A stretch of 64,000 nt of DNA, from assembly GCF_025149945.1 (NCBI RefSeq), contig NZ_JALXVH010000004.1, forward strand, positions 31,566 through 95,565. Reading direction: 5' to 3'. Both the position numbers and the translations under genes were made by a program. The notes under the pieces are model-generated. The model made no database searches. It was not told where the DNA came from and saw only the letters and a list, made by a program, of their open reading frames with translations. Shown piece by piece: positions 56,376 to 64,000 of this stretch. How positions within the stretch are numbered: position 1 is the stretch's first letter; every line of letters starts with the position of its first letter. Source of the stretch: Kocuria sp. p3-SID1428. GTDB taxonomy: Bacteria > Actinomycetota > Actinomycetes > Actinomycetales > Micrococcaceae.

Positions 56376-58094
56376 GTGACGACCACCATCACGCTCACTC
56401 CAACGCTGACGCTCAGCGTCGGTGACCGGCGGATGCCGCAGCAACGCGTCGACGACGTCTGGTCCGCGATCGCGCAGCACACCCGGGCGACCGATCGACC
56501 CGCGACCATCGCCGTCGCGGACGGCTCCGAGACGCTGCGTGTCTGGGAGCTGCGCCCGGACGGGTCCAGGACGCTGCTGGACAGCGCGCCCCCCGAGCCC
56601 GTCGACTTCCGGCTGCTGCTCTCACCGTGGACCATGACCGTCCCCCTCGACGACGGACCCGACGATCGCGAGGTCTCGACCCTGGCAGTCGCACTCAGCC
56701 AGGCCGAGGCTGCCGCTCGTGCCGGCAACGTCGAGATCATCCTCCAGACCATCGGCACCGATCACGACGACGCCAAGTCGATCGACCCCACGCCGACGGA
56801 GGACAACGTCGCCCAGCGAGACGTCGATGAGGACACCGAGGACCCCGACGACCTCATGGACGACCTCGTCGATGACGACGAGAACGCAGCCCAGGCCACG
56901 CGCAAGAAGCGTCGCAGTCTGGTGCTCGCAAGCAGCGCTGCCGCCGTGCTCGTGCTCGCCGGCCTCGGTCTCGGCGCCAACGCCATGCTCTCGAACGATG
57001 ACCTTCAGCCCAACAGCGCGCCCGAGTCGCAGGAGCCCGAGAACTCGGCGACACCAACCGAGGAATCGTCGTCGCCGGCTCCGATCCAGAATCAGGCGAT
57101 CTCTCCAGCCGGGTTCTCTGGCACCTCGACGTGGGAAGTCGTTGGTGCGACGGATCAGAGCACGGGAATGACGTCGGACGGTGAGCACATCGGCGCTGTC
57201 TCAGGCCGGACTCTCGACATCGTCCGCACCGACAACGGTGACCCCACCGGCTCCGTCACCCTCCCGGCGTCCCTCGACGGCAACGTCTACTCCCTGGAAG
57301 ACGGGGCGCTGCTGCTGCCGGCTGAGGGACGAGTCATGACGTGGTCCAAGGACCACGGACTCGTCGACAACGAGATCGGCGAGGAGGGCCGCCTGGTCGT
57401 GCGCGGCAGCACCGCCTTCACCGTCCCCCAGCGCGACCATGTCCGCCCTGACGAGATCCAGGTCGTGACCGCCGATGGGTTCCAGACCCACAAGTCCCCG
57501 GGCTCATCCGCCTCTCCGATCGCCCCGGCCCACAATGCGGGGTTCCTGTGGGCCTCCAGCGCTGAAGGCGGCTCCCTCGTCCACGCCGACACCGACGGTG
57601 AGGAGCTGTCCTCGACCCGCCTGATCGGCCCCTCCGACGACGCCACGATCTCGCAGTGGCTCGGGGCGACTGACGACTTCGCAGCCGTCATCTGGTCCGA
57701 CGGCGGCTCCGGCGGCGTGCTGGCGATCCATGACGCGGAAAACGGAAAGATCGTGGAGACCCACGACCTCCCCAGCGTGGGGAACAGCATGAGCGTGGTC
57801 CCCTCCGTCGACGGCAAGCAGCTGCTTGCCGGCACGACCCCGATCAACCTCCGCACCGCAGAGATCGGTTCCCCTGTCTCCGACCTGTCCACGAGCAACC
57901 GCGCCATCATCGCGGTTCCCGGTGGATGGATCGCTCAGCAGACCGATGGAACCTCCGTGCTCATCTCTCCCGGCGGTCAGACCCTTCCGGCGCCGTCGAC
58001 CGCCGAGGACCTGCTCGGCCTCACCGACTCCGGCGACATCGTCGTCGACCATCGCGGCACCCTTGCCGCCTTCGCACCGGATTCCTCCGACTGA
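56376..58094 (+). CDS. Membrane-anchored protein with large extracellular beta-propeller-like domain
   Basis: 572 residues. A cytoplasmic N-terminal part of about 180 residues (TLTPTLTLSVGDRRMPQQRVDDVWSAI, a small beta-rich fold) ends in an Asp/Glu-rich stretch and stop-transfer RKKRRS. One membrane helix (LVLASSAAAVLVLAGLGLGA, about 188-208) follows. The extracellular part has a Ser/Pro/Glu linker and WD-like repeats (SGRTLDIVRTDNGDPTGSVTLPASLDG...). It has the layout of actinobacterial conjugation or ESX-type accessory proteins but I do not recognise the family. It starts a three-gene operon with the micro-gene and LysM gene. Confidence 0.65.
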   Translation: MTTTITLTPTLTLSVGDRRMPQQRVDDVWSAIAQHTRATDRPATIAVADGSETLRVWELRPDGSRTLLDSAPPEPVDFRLLLSPWTMTVPLDDGPDDREVSTLAVALSQAEAAARAGNVEIILQTIGTDHDDAKSIDPTPTEDNVAQRDVDEDTEDPDDLMDDLVDDDENAAQATRKKRRSLVLASSAAAVLVLAGLGLGANAMLSNDDLQPNSAPESQEPENSATPTEESSSPAPIQNQAISPAGFSGTSTWEVVGATDQSTGMTSDGEHIGAVSGRTLDIVRTDNGDPTGSVTLPASLDGNVYSLEDGALLLPAEGRVMTWSKDHGLVDNEIGEEGRLVVRGSTAFTVPQRDHVRPDEIQVVTADGFQTHKSPGSSASPIAPAHNAGFLWASSAEGGSLVHADTDGEELSSTRLIGPSDDATISQWLGATDDFAAVIWSDGGSGGVLAIHDAENGKIVETHDLPSVGNSMSVVPSVDGKQLLAGTTPINLRTAEIGSPVSDLSTSNRAIIAVPGGWIAQQTDGTSVLISPGGQTLPAPSTAEDLLGLTDSGDIVVDHRGTLAAFAPDSSD

Positions 58095-58102
58095 AAGGAC
58101 CA

Positions 58103-58264
58103 GTGAGCATGCAGCCCATCCGACTTCCACCGCCTGCGTCGCGGTCATCACCGACGACCTGCCACACGCCGGCCTCCGAGATCATTCAGCTCGATCCCAA
58201 GGGGCCCATCCTTCCGACCATCACCACGACGACCATGACCACCGCAGAAGGAGCCCGGAAATGA
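58103..58264 (+). CDS. 53-residue micro-protein coupled to the LysM gene
   Basis: Starts GTG 58103, 4 nt after AAAGGA (58094-58099). Sequence: MSMQPIRLPPPASRSSPTT..., ending IITTTTMTT-like PTITTTTMTTAEGARK. Its stop overlaps the ATG of the LysM gene (ATGA 58261-58264), as translationally coupled genes do. Pro/Thr-rich, no hydrophobic segment. It may serve only to couple translation. No similarity known to me. Confidence 0.5.
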   Translation: MSMQPIRLPPPASRSSPTTCHTPASEIIQLDPKGPILPTITTTTMTTAEGARK

Positions 58265-59202
58265 ACACCCGCATCCGCACTGTCCTCGCAGCCCTGACGA
58301 TCACCCCCGTCATCGGCCTCACCGCCATCACGCCGGCCACCGCTGACGACTCGATCGACCTCCCCATCGACCCCGGGACCACCACGAAGCCGTCCGACCC
58401 GGTCGACTCCGGTCAGATCGACCCCGGACTCGAGGAGCCGGAGCCGGAGGCTTCCGTCGAGGAACCGGCACCGGAGCCGGAAGCACCTGCCGAAGATCCG
58501 GCGCCCGAGCCGGAAGCACCTGCCGAGCAGCCGGCACCGGAGCCTGAGGTTCCCGAGGCACCTGCCGAGGAGCCGGAGGCTCCCGTCGAGCAGCCGGCAC
58601 CGGCACCGGAGCCTGAGGCTCCTGCCGCACAGCCCGCACCGGCACCCCAGCCGGCGGCACCCGTCGAGCAGCCGGCGCCCGCACCGGCGGCACCGGCGGC
58701 ACCGGCGCCCGAGGAACCCGTCGAGCAGCCGGCACCGGTCGGACCCGTCGAGGCACCGGCACCGGCACCCGCTCCGGCGGCGGCACCGGAAAAGGCTGCG
58801 GCACCGGCAACTCCCGTCCTTCCGCAGCGTCATCCGGCACCGGCACCGGCACCGGAAACGGCTGCGGCGCCGGCACCGACGGCGCCCGCTCCGAGCGCCG
58901 GCACCGTTCCGTCGGCAGCACCGGTCACCGAGCCGGCACCGACGGAAGATCCTGCCGATGTGCCCCTGACCGACTTCCAGGCCAGTCTGTTCCAGAACGG
59001 TGTCGAGCGATCGGACATCCCCGACCACTACCTGTTCGGCCAGCAGGAGTACGTGATCATCTCCGGTGACACCCTCAGCGATCTCGCCGAGCACTACGAC
59101 GTTCCGGGCGGCTGGCAGACCATCTGGCAGGACAATCGGGACATCATCACCGACCCTGACCTGATCTACCCCGGGCAGAAGATCCTCATCCGACTCAGCT
59201 GA
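58261..59202 (+). CDS. Secreted proline/alanine-rich LysM protein
   Basis: 313 residues. Signal peptide (MNTRIRTVLAALTITPVIGLT..., cleavage near TPATA). A 220-residue Pro-Ala-Glu repeat (PAPEPEAPAEQPAPEPEVPE type). C-terminal LysM domain, YVIISGDTLSDLAEHYDVPGG...DPDLIYPGQKILI, that should bind peptidoglycan. The repeat and LysM resemble the end of the chromosomal Rpf, but there is no Rpf transglycosylase domain. RBS GAAGGAG. Likely a cell-wall spacer or anchor in the conjugation operon. Followed by a terminator. Confidence 0.85.
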   Translation: MNTRIRTVLAALTITPVIGLTAITPATADDSIDLPIDPGTTTKPSDPVDSGQIDPGLEEPEPEASVEEPAPEPEAPAEDPAPEPEAPAEQPAPEPEVPEAPAEEPEAPVEQPAPAPEPEAPAAQPAPAPQPAAPVEQPAPAPAAPAAPAPEEPVEQPAPVGPVEAPAPAPAPAAAPEKAAAPATPVLPQRHPAPAPAPETAAAPAPTAPAPSAGTVPSAAPVTEPAPTEDPADVPLTDFQASLFQNGVERSDIPDHYLFGQQEYVIISGDTLSDLAEHYDVPGGWQTIWQDNRDIITDPDLIYPGQKILIRLS

Positions 59203-59225
59203 CCGACAGGCAGCTCCCATAGGCC

Positions 59226-59268
59226 CTCAGCCCCTCCAGGTAATCCCCCCCCCGCTGGAGGGGCTGAG
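59226..59268 (+). terminator. Terminator after the LysM gene
   Basis: 14-bp perfect stem (CTCAGCCCCTCCAG and its complement) around a C-rich loop of 15 nt. Confidence 0.75.
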
Positions 59269-59312
59269 TCATGCCCAGGCCACGAGGCCAGGACAGACCA
59301 GCCCCACACCCT

Positions 59313-59352
59313 GCAGGCAGGCTGGCCCCCAAGGGGGGGCCAGCCTGCCTGC
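59313..59352. repeat. 17-bp-stem inverted repeat upstream of the relaxase operon
   Basis: GCAGGCAGGCTGGCCCC pairs perfectly with its complement around a 6-nt loop. It has no T-run. Its place upstream of a MobF relaxase fits either a terminator or an oriT hairpin. Confidence 0.65.
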
Positions 59353-59401
59353 ACAAGATTCAAGACAAATCACTGCACACACGTCTGGCACCAAGGTGCA
59401 C

Positions 59402-59425
59402 TGCCGTTGACATACGTCAACGGCA
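59402..59425. promoter_or_regulatory. Palindrome overlapping a -35-like box before the relaxase operon
   Basis: TGCCGTTGAC, 4-nt loop, and its complement. It contains TTGACA (59407-59412) and ends 19 nt before ATG 59445. Candidate operator or oriT element. Confidence 0.6.
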
Positions 59426-59444
59426 CGCCGCGCGATAGGCCTCT

Positions 59445-60149
59445 ATGAGCCCTTCCACGCACTGCGCCGTCTGCCGGGTCCGGTTGCCCGCAGACGCCCG
59501 CCCCAACCGCCGCTTCTGCTCCCTGCGCTGCCAGCAACGCGCCGCCGGACGCCGTCGGCGCGGCCAGCCAGAGTCCGACCCGCCCGCGACCGTGCGCCCT
59601 CTCGCTCCGGACTTCGAGCTGCGCAAGCGCGAGCGGCAGCTCGTCGGCAAGGAGCGCACGATCGCCCGGCTGCGTGCCGGGCGCGACGCTGACCGTCGCC
59701 GGATGCGTGAGCTGGAGGCCGAGGCCGCCTCCGAGAGACGTCGCGCTGAGCGGGCGATTACTTCCGTCGGAAAGGACCAGCACCGGCTGCGCGCCAAGAA
59801 TGCCTCGCTCCAGGACCAGGTCATCGAGGCCCACGAGACCGTCCGGGAGCACGCTGCCGAGGTCCAGCGGCTGCGGCAGACCGTCCGGGAGATATCCCCC
59901 GAGCTGACGGCAGCGCGCGAGATTCGCCGGCAGTGGGAAGCCCTTGCCGTTCGCATCGCCCGGCAAGCCGCCGGTTCGAACGTGCCGCTTGCCGGTCTCG
60001 ACCAAGAGGTCCTCACGACCTACCAGCGGCAACGGCAGGCCCCTGCCGCCGACCCGAAGCCAGCAACGGCAAAGACCCCGCCCCGCAAGAACCGACCTGC
60101 CGCTCGCCCGGCAGCCCGTCCTGGCAGCACCGGAAGGACCACCCGATGA
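59445..60149 (+). CDS. Zinc-finger/coiled-coil protein preceding the relaxase
   Basis: 234 residues. N-terminal zinc site (CAVCRVRLPADARPNRRFCSLRCQQRAAGRRRR, a C-x2-C...FCS-x2-C pattern), then a long coiled coil (about residues 60-150; RKRERQLVGKERTIARLRAGRDADRRRMRELEAEAASERRR), and a Lys/Arg/Pro-rich tail. Likely a DNA-binding accessory factor of the relaxosome; inferred from its coupling (ATGA) to traA and its domain type. Confidence 0.7.
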   Translation: MSPSTHCAVCRVRLPADARPNRRFCSLRCQQRAAGRRRRGQPESDPPATVRPLAPDFELRKRERQLVGKERTIARLRAGRDADRRRMRELEAEAASERRRAERAITSVGKDQHRLRAKNASLQDQVIEAHETVREHAAEVQRLRQTVREISPELTAAREIRRQWEALAVRIARQAAGSNVPLAGLDQEVLTTYQRQRQAPAADPKPATAKTPPRKNRPAARPAARPGSTGRTTR

Positions 60150-63100
60150 CCGTCTCTATCTCCAAGATGTCCGTCAGCTACTACATCGAGCAGGTCACCG
60201 TCGGCGACGCCGCCCCTGCCGGCACCGGCAGCCGCGACCTCACCCGCTACTACACCGAGGCCGGCGCACCTCCCGGACGCTGGATCGGTGCCGGCATCGC
60301 CGGACTCGGCATCGACCCCGGCACCCGCGTCACCTCCCGAGCAGCCCGCCGGCTCCTCGAGGACTCCGCTCACCCCGAAACCGGCGAACGACTCGGCAGA
60401 GCACCGATCGCCAAGCAGCAAGCTCCCGCCGGGGCGAAGACCGCTGCCGGCAAGGTCGCTAAGTCCGAGCGCGAATCCGTTGCCGGCTTCGATCTCACGT
60501 TCTCCGTGCCGAAGTCCGTCTCCGTGCTGTGGGCCATGGCCGATGACCAGACCAAGGCAGCAGTGCATGCCGCGCATCGCCGCGCGATCGACGACTCGCT
60601 GTCCTGGCTCGACGATCGAGTCATCCAGACCCGAGCCGGTCATGCCGGCGTCGCCAAGGTCGCCACCCGAGGGCTCATCGCCACCTCGTTCGACCATTGG
60701 GACTCCCGAGCCGGCGACCCCCAGCTGCACACCCACGTCGTGATCGCTAACAGGGTCCAGCGAGCCTCCGACGGCGCCTGGACCACCCTGGACTCCGTCG
60801 CCCTGCACAAGAACGTGGTGGCAGCCTCCGAGCGCTTCAACGGGATCCTGTTCGACGAACTCGCACGCACCCTCGGCACCCGAGCCGAAGTCCGTGGCGA
60901 ACCGGCCCACGACCACGACGGCCTCACCGTCGCTGATCGGAACGCGCGCATCGAACTCGCCGGCGTCCCCGACGAACTCATCGACGCCTTCGCCTCCCGC
61001 TCTCGCGTGATCGAGGCCGAGAAGGACCGGCTGATCGCCAAGTGGGAGGCCGACCACGGGGCGGCACCCACCGGCCAGGACCTCCTCCGGATCCGACAGC
61101 AGGCCACGCTCTCGACCCGCACCGCCAAGGATCCCGACAGCCTCCGGTCCCTGGAGGAGAAGTCCAGCGACTGGCGTCTCCAGGCATCGGCCCTCGGGCA
61201 CACCGCCCAGGACGTCGTCGCCGCTGCCACAGGCCACGAGCCCACCATCACCACAGCCTCCGATCCGCAGCCCGAGACTCTGGAGGAGATCGCCTCACGG
61301 GCAGTCACCGCCGTCGCGGCCCAGCGCACCAGCTTCACGCGCGCCAACGTCCACGCCGAGATCTCCCGTTCCCTGGCCGCTGTGCGCTGCCATAGCGCAG
61401 ACGAACGCGATCGGCTCCTCGACGAACTCACCGATCAGGCCCTCGATCAGACCGTGCGCCTGACCCCCACCCGGTTCCAGCACTCCTCCGACGCGCAGCC
61501 CGGTCTCAGCTCTGGTCGAGATCACGCCTTCAACGACTCAGCCTCCTACGCGACCCAGGACCAGCTCTCCGCTGAGGAGCGCCTGATCACCGCTGCGACC
61601 AACACCGGGGCGCCCACCATCACCGATCGGCAGCGCGCCGAACAGATCCTCGATGCCGTCACCGTCGGAGACGGCCACTCCCTGGCCCCCGACCAGCGCG
61701 AGGCAGCGCTGCGCCTGGCGACCGCAGACCAGTCCCTGTCCGCGCTCATCGGCCCCGCCGGAACCGGCAAGACCACCTGCCTCTCCGCGCTGCGGCAGGT
61801 CTGGGAGGACGAACACGGTCCCGGCAGCATCGTCGGCCTCGCACCCTCCGCCGTAGCCGCCTCCGTCCTCGGCAAAGAGATCGATGTCCCCACCGACAAC
61901 GTCGTCAAGTGGCTCTGGGAATCCGAAGGCCCCGGAGCAGCCCGCCGCCACGAGAAGATCACCGCCACCCGACAGCAGATGACCCACTTGCTCGACGAGC
62001 TGCCGGGCGCCCCCACCGCACAGCAGCAGCGCACGCTACGCCGGCTCAACGCCACCCTGACCGAGCTGGAGACCACCCAGGACCGCTACCAGATGCGCCC
62101 CGGCCAGATGGTCATCGTCGACGAGGCTTCCATGGCCGGCACCCACTCCCTCGATCGACTGCGCGCACAGGCTGAGACCGCCGGAGCCCGCATCGTCGCC
62201 GTCGGAGACCCGTCCCAGCTCGGAGCCATCGAGGCCGGCGGCACCCTCGGCTGGATCGAGCGCCACCAGGACCAGCCCAACGTCACCGCAGCCACCCTCG
62301 AATCCGTCTGGCGCTTCAAGAACGACTGGGAAGCCTCCAACTCCCTCGCTCTGCGCCAAGGCGACCACGACGCCATCGACCCGCTGCTCGACCACGACCG
62401 CATCACCCAGGTCGACGAGCCCGAAGCCGTCGAAGCCACCGCTTTCGATCAGTGGGCCGAAGCCCGCACCCAAGGCAGTGCGCTGCTGCTGTCGGCCTCC
62501 CAGGAATCCGTCGACCGCCTCAACCTCCAGGCCCAAGACCTACTGCGCAGCACCAAGGAGATCGACCACACCACCACCGTCGCTCTCTCCGGAGCCTCCG
62601 TAGCCGGGCTCGGCGACCGCATCCTTACCCGCCGAAATGAACGCCTGGTGCTCGACGACCAGGGCGACTTCATCAAGAACGGCGACCTCCTGACCGTCAC
62701 CGCCCTCAACGACGACGGCACACTCGAAGCCGCGCGAGACAACGGCGCGACCGTCCACCTGCCGCATGCTGTCCTCGAGAACACCCAGCTCGGGTACGCC
62801 TCCACCGCCCACCGGGCCCAGGGGGTCACCGTCGACCGCGCGATCACCGCTGTCGACCCGAACCAGACCTCGCGAGAGACGTTCTACGTCTCCATGACGC
62901 GCGGCAAGCACTCGAACACTGCCGTGCTGCCCCCTCCGGCACCGGATGACGAGTCGCCCGACCCCTGGCAGCTGCTCCACCGCTTCACCCCGCAGACGGC
63001 CAAGGACCAGCTCTCCCGCGTCCTAGATCGCACCGACACGGAGCTGACCGCCCACGAGATCCGCGACCACGCCCACGGCTGGGACAACGACCTGACCCGC

Positions 63101-63748
63101 CTCACCGACGAACTGCGCTACACCGGTCAGGCCATCGCCACCCGACAGACCGTCCAATGGATCCGCGACGCCCACGGCTCCGAGACCGCAGATGCATGGG
63201 CCAACTCCGAGCACTGGCCCGCCATCGTCAACGCCGTCGCCGCCGGTCGCGACCTCCCCACCGAAGTTCCTGACGCACCACGCGAAGCCCTCTCCGCTCT
63301 CCAAGCACACCCCGCCGGCACCGATGCCCAACGCATCCACGGCTCGCTGCGACTGCCTACTCCGGAGACTCCGGATGAGGCCGCCACCGTTCAACAGCTC
63401 GTCACGAAGATCGACGACCGGCTCGCAACGCTGCGGACCCAGACCGTCGATGAGCCCTGGCGGCTCACCCTCAATCACCACCCCTCCGAGACTGTCGACT
63501 CCGTCCTGCTCGCCAGGCAGATCAGCGGCTGGGAAGACCCCACCAAGCCGCTGCCAGACACACGCCCCAAGGACCAACGAGCAGCGGAGGCCTACGACTC
63601 AGCCCGAGCACTCCTCGACGCGCCGGTCACCCCAGCACCCGCCGAAGACCCCCACAGCCGCGCCACGCCGACAGGAGATTCACAGCAAAAAATCTTCGCC
63701 TCAAATACGAGACAGAATTCCACCCCCGAGGGCCCGAGCGCCGTTTGA
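60146..63748 (+). CDS. traA: MobF-family conjugative relaxase-helicase (TraA)
   Basis: 1,200 residues. N-terminal relaxase: twin Tyr candidates for nicking (SYYIEQV, TRYYTEAG), FDLTFSVPKSVSVLWA, and the metal-binding histidine triad (HWDSRAGDPQLHTHVVIAN; DPQLHTH at 191-197). The RecD-like helicase has Walker A GPAGTGKTT (536-544), Walker B VIVDEAS (656-662) and the C-terminal motif ASTAHRAQGVTVDRAI...FYVSMTRGKHSN. It nicks oriT and unwinds the strand for transfer. Complete and in frame, so potentially active. Coupled to the upstream gene by ATGA. Confidence 0.95.
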   Translation: MTVSISKMSVSYYIEQVTVGDAAPAGTGSRDLTRYYTEAGAPPGRWIGAGIAGLGIDPGTRVTSRAARRLLEDSAHPETGERLGRAPIAKQQAPAGAKTAAGKVAKSERESVAGFDLTFSVPKSVSVLWAMADDQTKAAVHAAHRRAIDDSLSWLDDRVIQTRAGHAGVAKVATRGLIATSFDHWDSRAGDPQLHTHVVIANRVQRASDGAWTTLDSVALHKNVVAASERFNGILFDELARTLGTRAEVRGEPAHDHDGLTVADRNARIELAGVPDELIDAFASRSRVIEAEKDRLIAKWEADHGAAPTGQDLLRIRQQATLSTRTAKDPDSLRSLEEKSSDWRLQASALGHTAQDVVAAATGHEPTITTASDPQPETLEEIASRAVTAVAAQRTSFTRANVHAEISRSLAAVRCHSADERDRLLDELTDQALDQTVRLTPTRFQHSSDAQPGLSSGRDHAFNDSASYATQDQLSAEERLITAATNTGAPTITDRQRAEQILDAVTVGDGHSLAPDQREAALRLATADQSLSALIGPAGTGKTTCLSALRQVWEDEHGPGSIVGLAPSAVAASVLGKEIDVPTDNVVKWLWESEGPGAARRHEKITATRQQMTHLLDELPGAPTAQQQRTLRRLNATLTELETTQDRYQMRPGQMVIVDEASMAGTHSLDRLRAQAETAGARIVAVGDPSQLGAIEAGGTLGWIERHQDQPNVTAATLESVWRFKNDWEASNSLALRQGDHDAIDPLLDHDRITQVDEPEAVEATAFDQWAEARTQGSALLLSASQESVDRLNLQAQDLLRSTKEIDHTTTVALSGASVAGLGDRILTRRNERLVLDDQGDFIKNGDLLTVTALNDDGTLEAARDNGATVHLPHAVLENTQLGYASTAHRAQGVTVDRAITAVDPNQTSRETFYVSMTRGKHSNTAVLPPPAPDDESPDPWQLLHRFTPQTAKDQLSRVLDRTDTELTAHEIRDHAHGWDNDLTRLTDELRYTGQAIATRQTVQWIRDAHGSETADAWANSEHWPAIVNAVAAGRDLPTEVPDAPREALSALQAHPAGTDAQRIHGSLRLPTPETPDEAATVQQLVTKIDDRLATLRTQTVDEPWRLTLNHHPSETVDSVLLARQISGWEDPTKPLPDTRPKDQRAAEAYDSARALLDAPVTPAPAEDPHSRATPTGDSQQKIFASNTRQNSTPEGPSAV

Positions 63749-63936
63749 ACCCTCCACCCGCCGCGTCGGGTCGCGTAACGCATCCCCAACCCGGAGGGGA
63801 CTACGTCACCTCACATATATTCACAGCGGCGAGAAAGGATCTCTCTATACCGCCTTCCAATGACAACCCCCGCGTCGATATTCTCGGAAATACCCCTGTC
63901 CTGGACAATCCCGACAATTGGGGTGCGTGGCCATGA
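63745..63936 (+). CDS. Possible small protein after traA
   Basis: 63 codons, opening with TTG 63745 that overlaps the traA stop; its own stop overlaps the ATG at 63933 (ATGA). Predicted end: ILGNTPVLDNPDNWGAWP. No other start codon exists in this frame, so the support is the double overlap only. The alternative reading is that 63749-63932 is an untranslated gap with an AT-rich promoter (CATATATTCACAG at about 63813). Confidence 0.35.
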   Translation: MNPPPAASGRVTHPQPGGDYVTSHIFTAARKDLSIPPSNDNPRVDILGNTPVLDNPDNWGAWP

Positions 63937-64000
63937 TCACCGCCACCATCATCGCTTTCCTGATCTACACGCTCATCAGCAGCATCGCTCGTCGTGGCAC
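63933..64000 (+). CDS. Start of a small membrane protein, cut by the window edge
   Basis: ATG 63933 gives MITATIIAFLIYTLISSIARRG before the window ends: a hydrophobic helix followed by basic residues. Probably another conjugation gene. Confidence 0.45.
   Translation, partial: MITATIIAFLIYTLISSIARRG

Overview
The window is very GC-rich, with strongly G/C-ending codons, GTG starts and short -10 boxes. Its gene set includes a transglycosylase-LysM Rpf, gatCAB, a SAM-IV-type riboswitch ahead of metY-metX, and glyS-dusB-dgt-dnaG. This points to an actinobacterium, most likely of the order Micrococcales (Micrococcus/Kocuria/Arthrobacter-like). The genus is an inference; no rRNA is present.

Left part, 1 to 30.9 kb, is ordinary chromosome. 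It carries a MaoC-type dehydratase (cut by the window edge), ligA, rpf, gatCAB, two CPBP-type membrane proteins, an S9 oligopeptidase, metY-metX, an esterase, an S4 protein, a YdcZ-type transporter, glyS, a GNAT protein, dusB, dgt, a CNT nucleoside transporter, an MFS transporter, dnaG and tRNA-Asn. Many genes have a -10-like hexamer ending exactly 6 or 7 nt before the start codon, which predicts leaderless mRNAs. A deletion scar at about 19.54 kb joins the 3' halves of a divergent TetR/membrane-protein pair.

From tRNA-Asn onward the window is accessory DNA. At 30.9-35.4 kb lies a plasmid- or AICE-like maintenance module: two divergent XRE regulators over twin palindromic operators, an HTH protein, a DUF2637 membrane protein, a winged-helix Rep-like protein whose gene contains four 19-bp iterons and a DnaA box, and a sigma-like factor. 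An IS3-family element follows.

A cargo block at 36.7-51.4 kb has the right end of an IS3-type element, in inverted orientation, at each border. It begins with copper-related genes: a 5'-truncated histidine kinase, a CsoR-like operator, an HMA protein, a DUF305 lipoprotein interrupted by UGA exactly at the lipobox cysteine, a SHOCT protein and a Tat-exported multicopper oxidase. An APC permease and a frameshifted K+ channel come next. On the opposite strand is an eight-gene operon, nuoA-[B/D fusion]-H-J-K-L-M-N. It is a complex-I-like assembly with no NADH module and no cysteine ligands for Fe-S clusters. Its whole peripheral arm appears reduced to one protein, a shrunken NuoB-like domain joined by a His/Met/Asp/Gly-rich linker to a shrunken NuoD-like domain. 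This operon is the strongest candidate here for an undescribed system.

The right end, 51.4-64 kb, is a patchwork of IS fragments, an intact IS30-family element, a twice-frameshifted integrase, a displaced tRNA 3' end on the minus strand with its own terminator, and a second integrase interrupted by one UGA. After that comes a conjugative module: a membrane-anchored protein, a micro-gene coupled to a secreted LysM protein, inverted repeats that may mark oriT, a zinc-finger/coiled-coil protein and a MobF relaxase-helicase (TraA). The module continues past the window edge.
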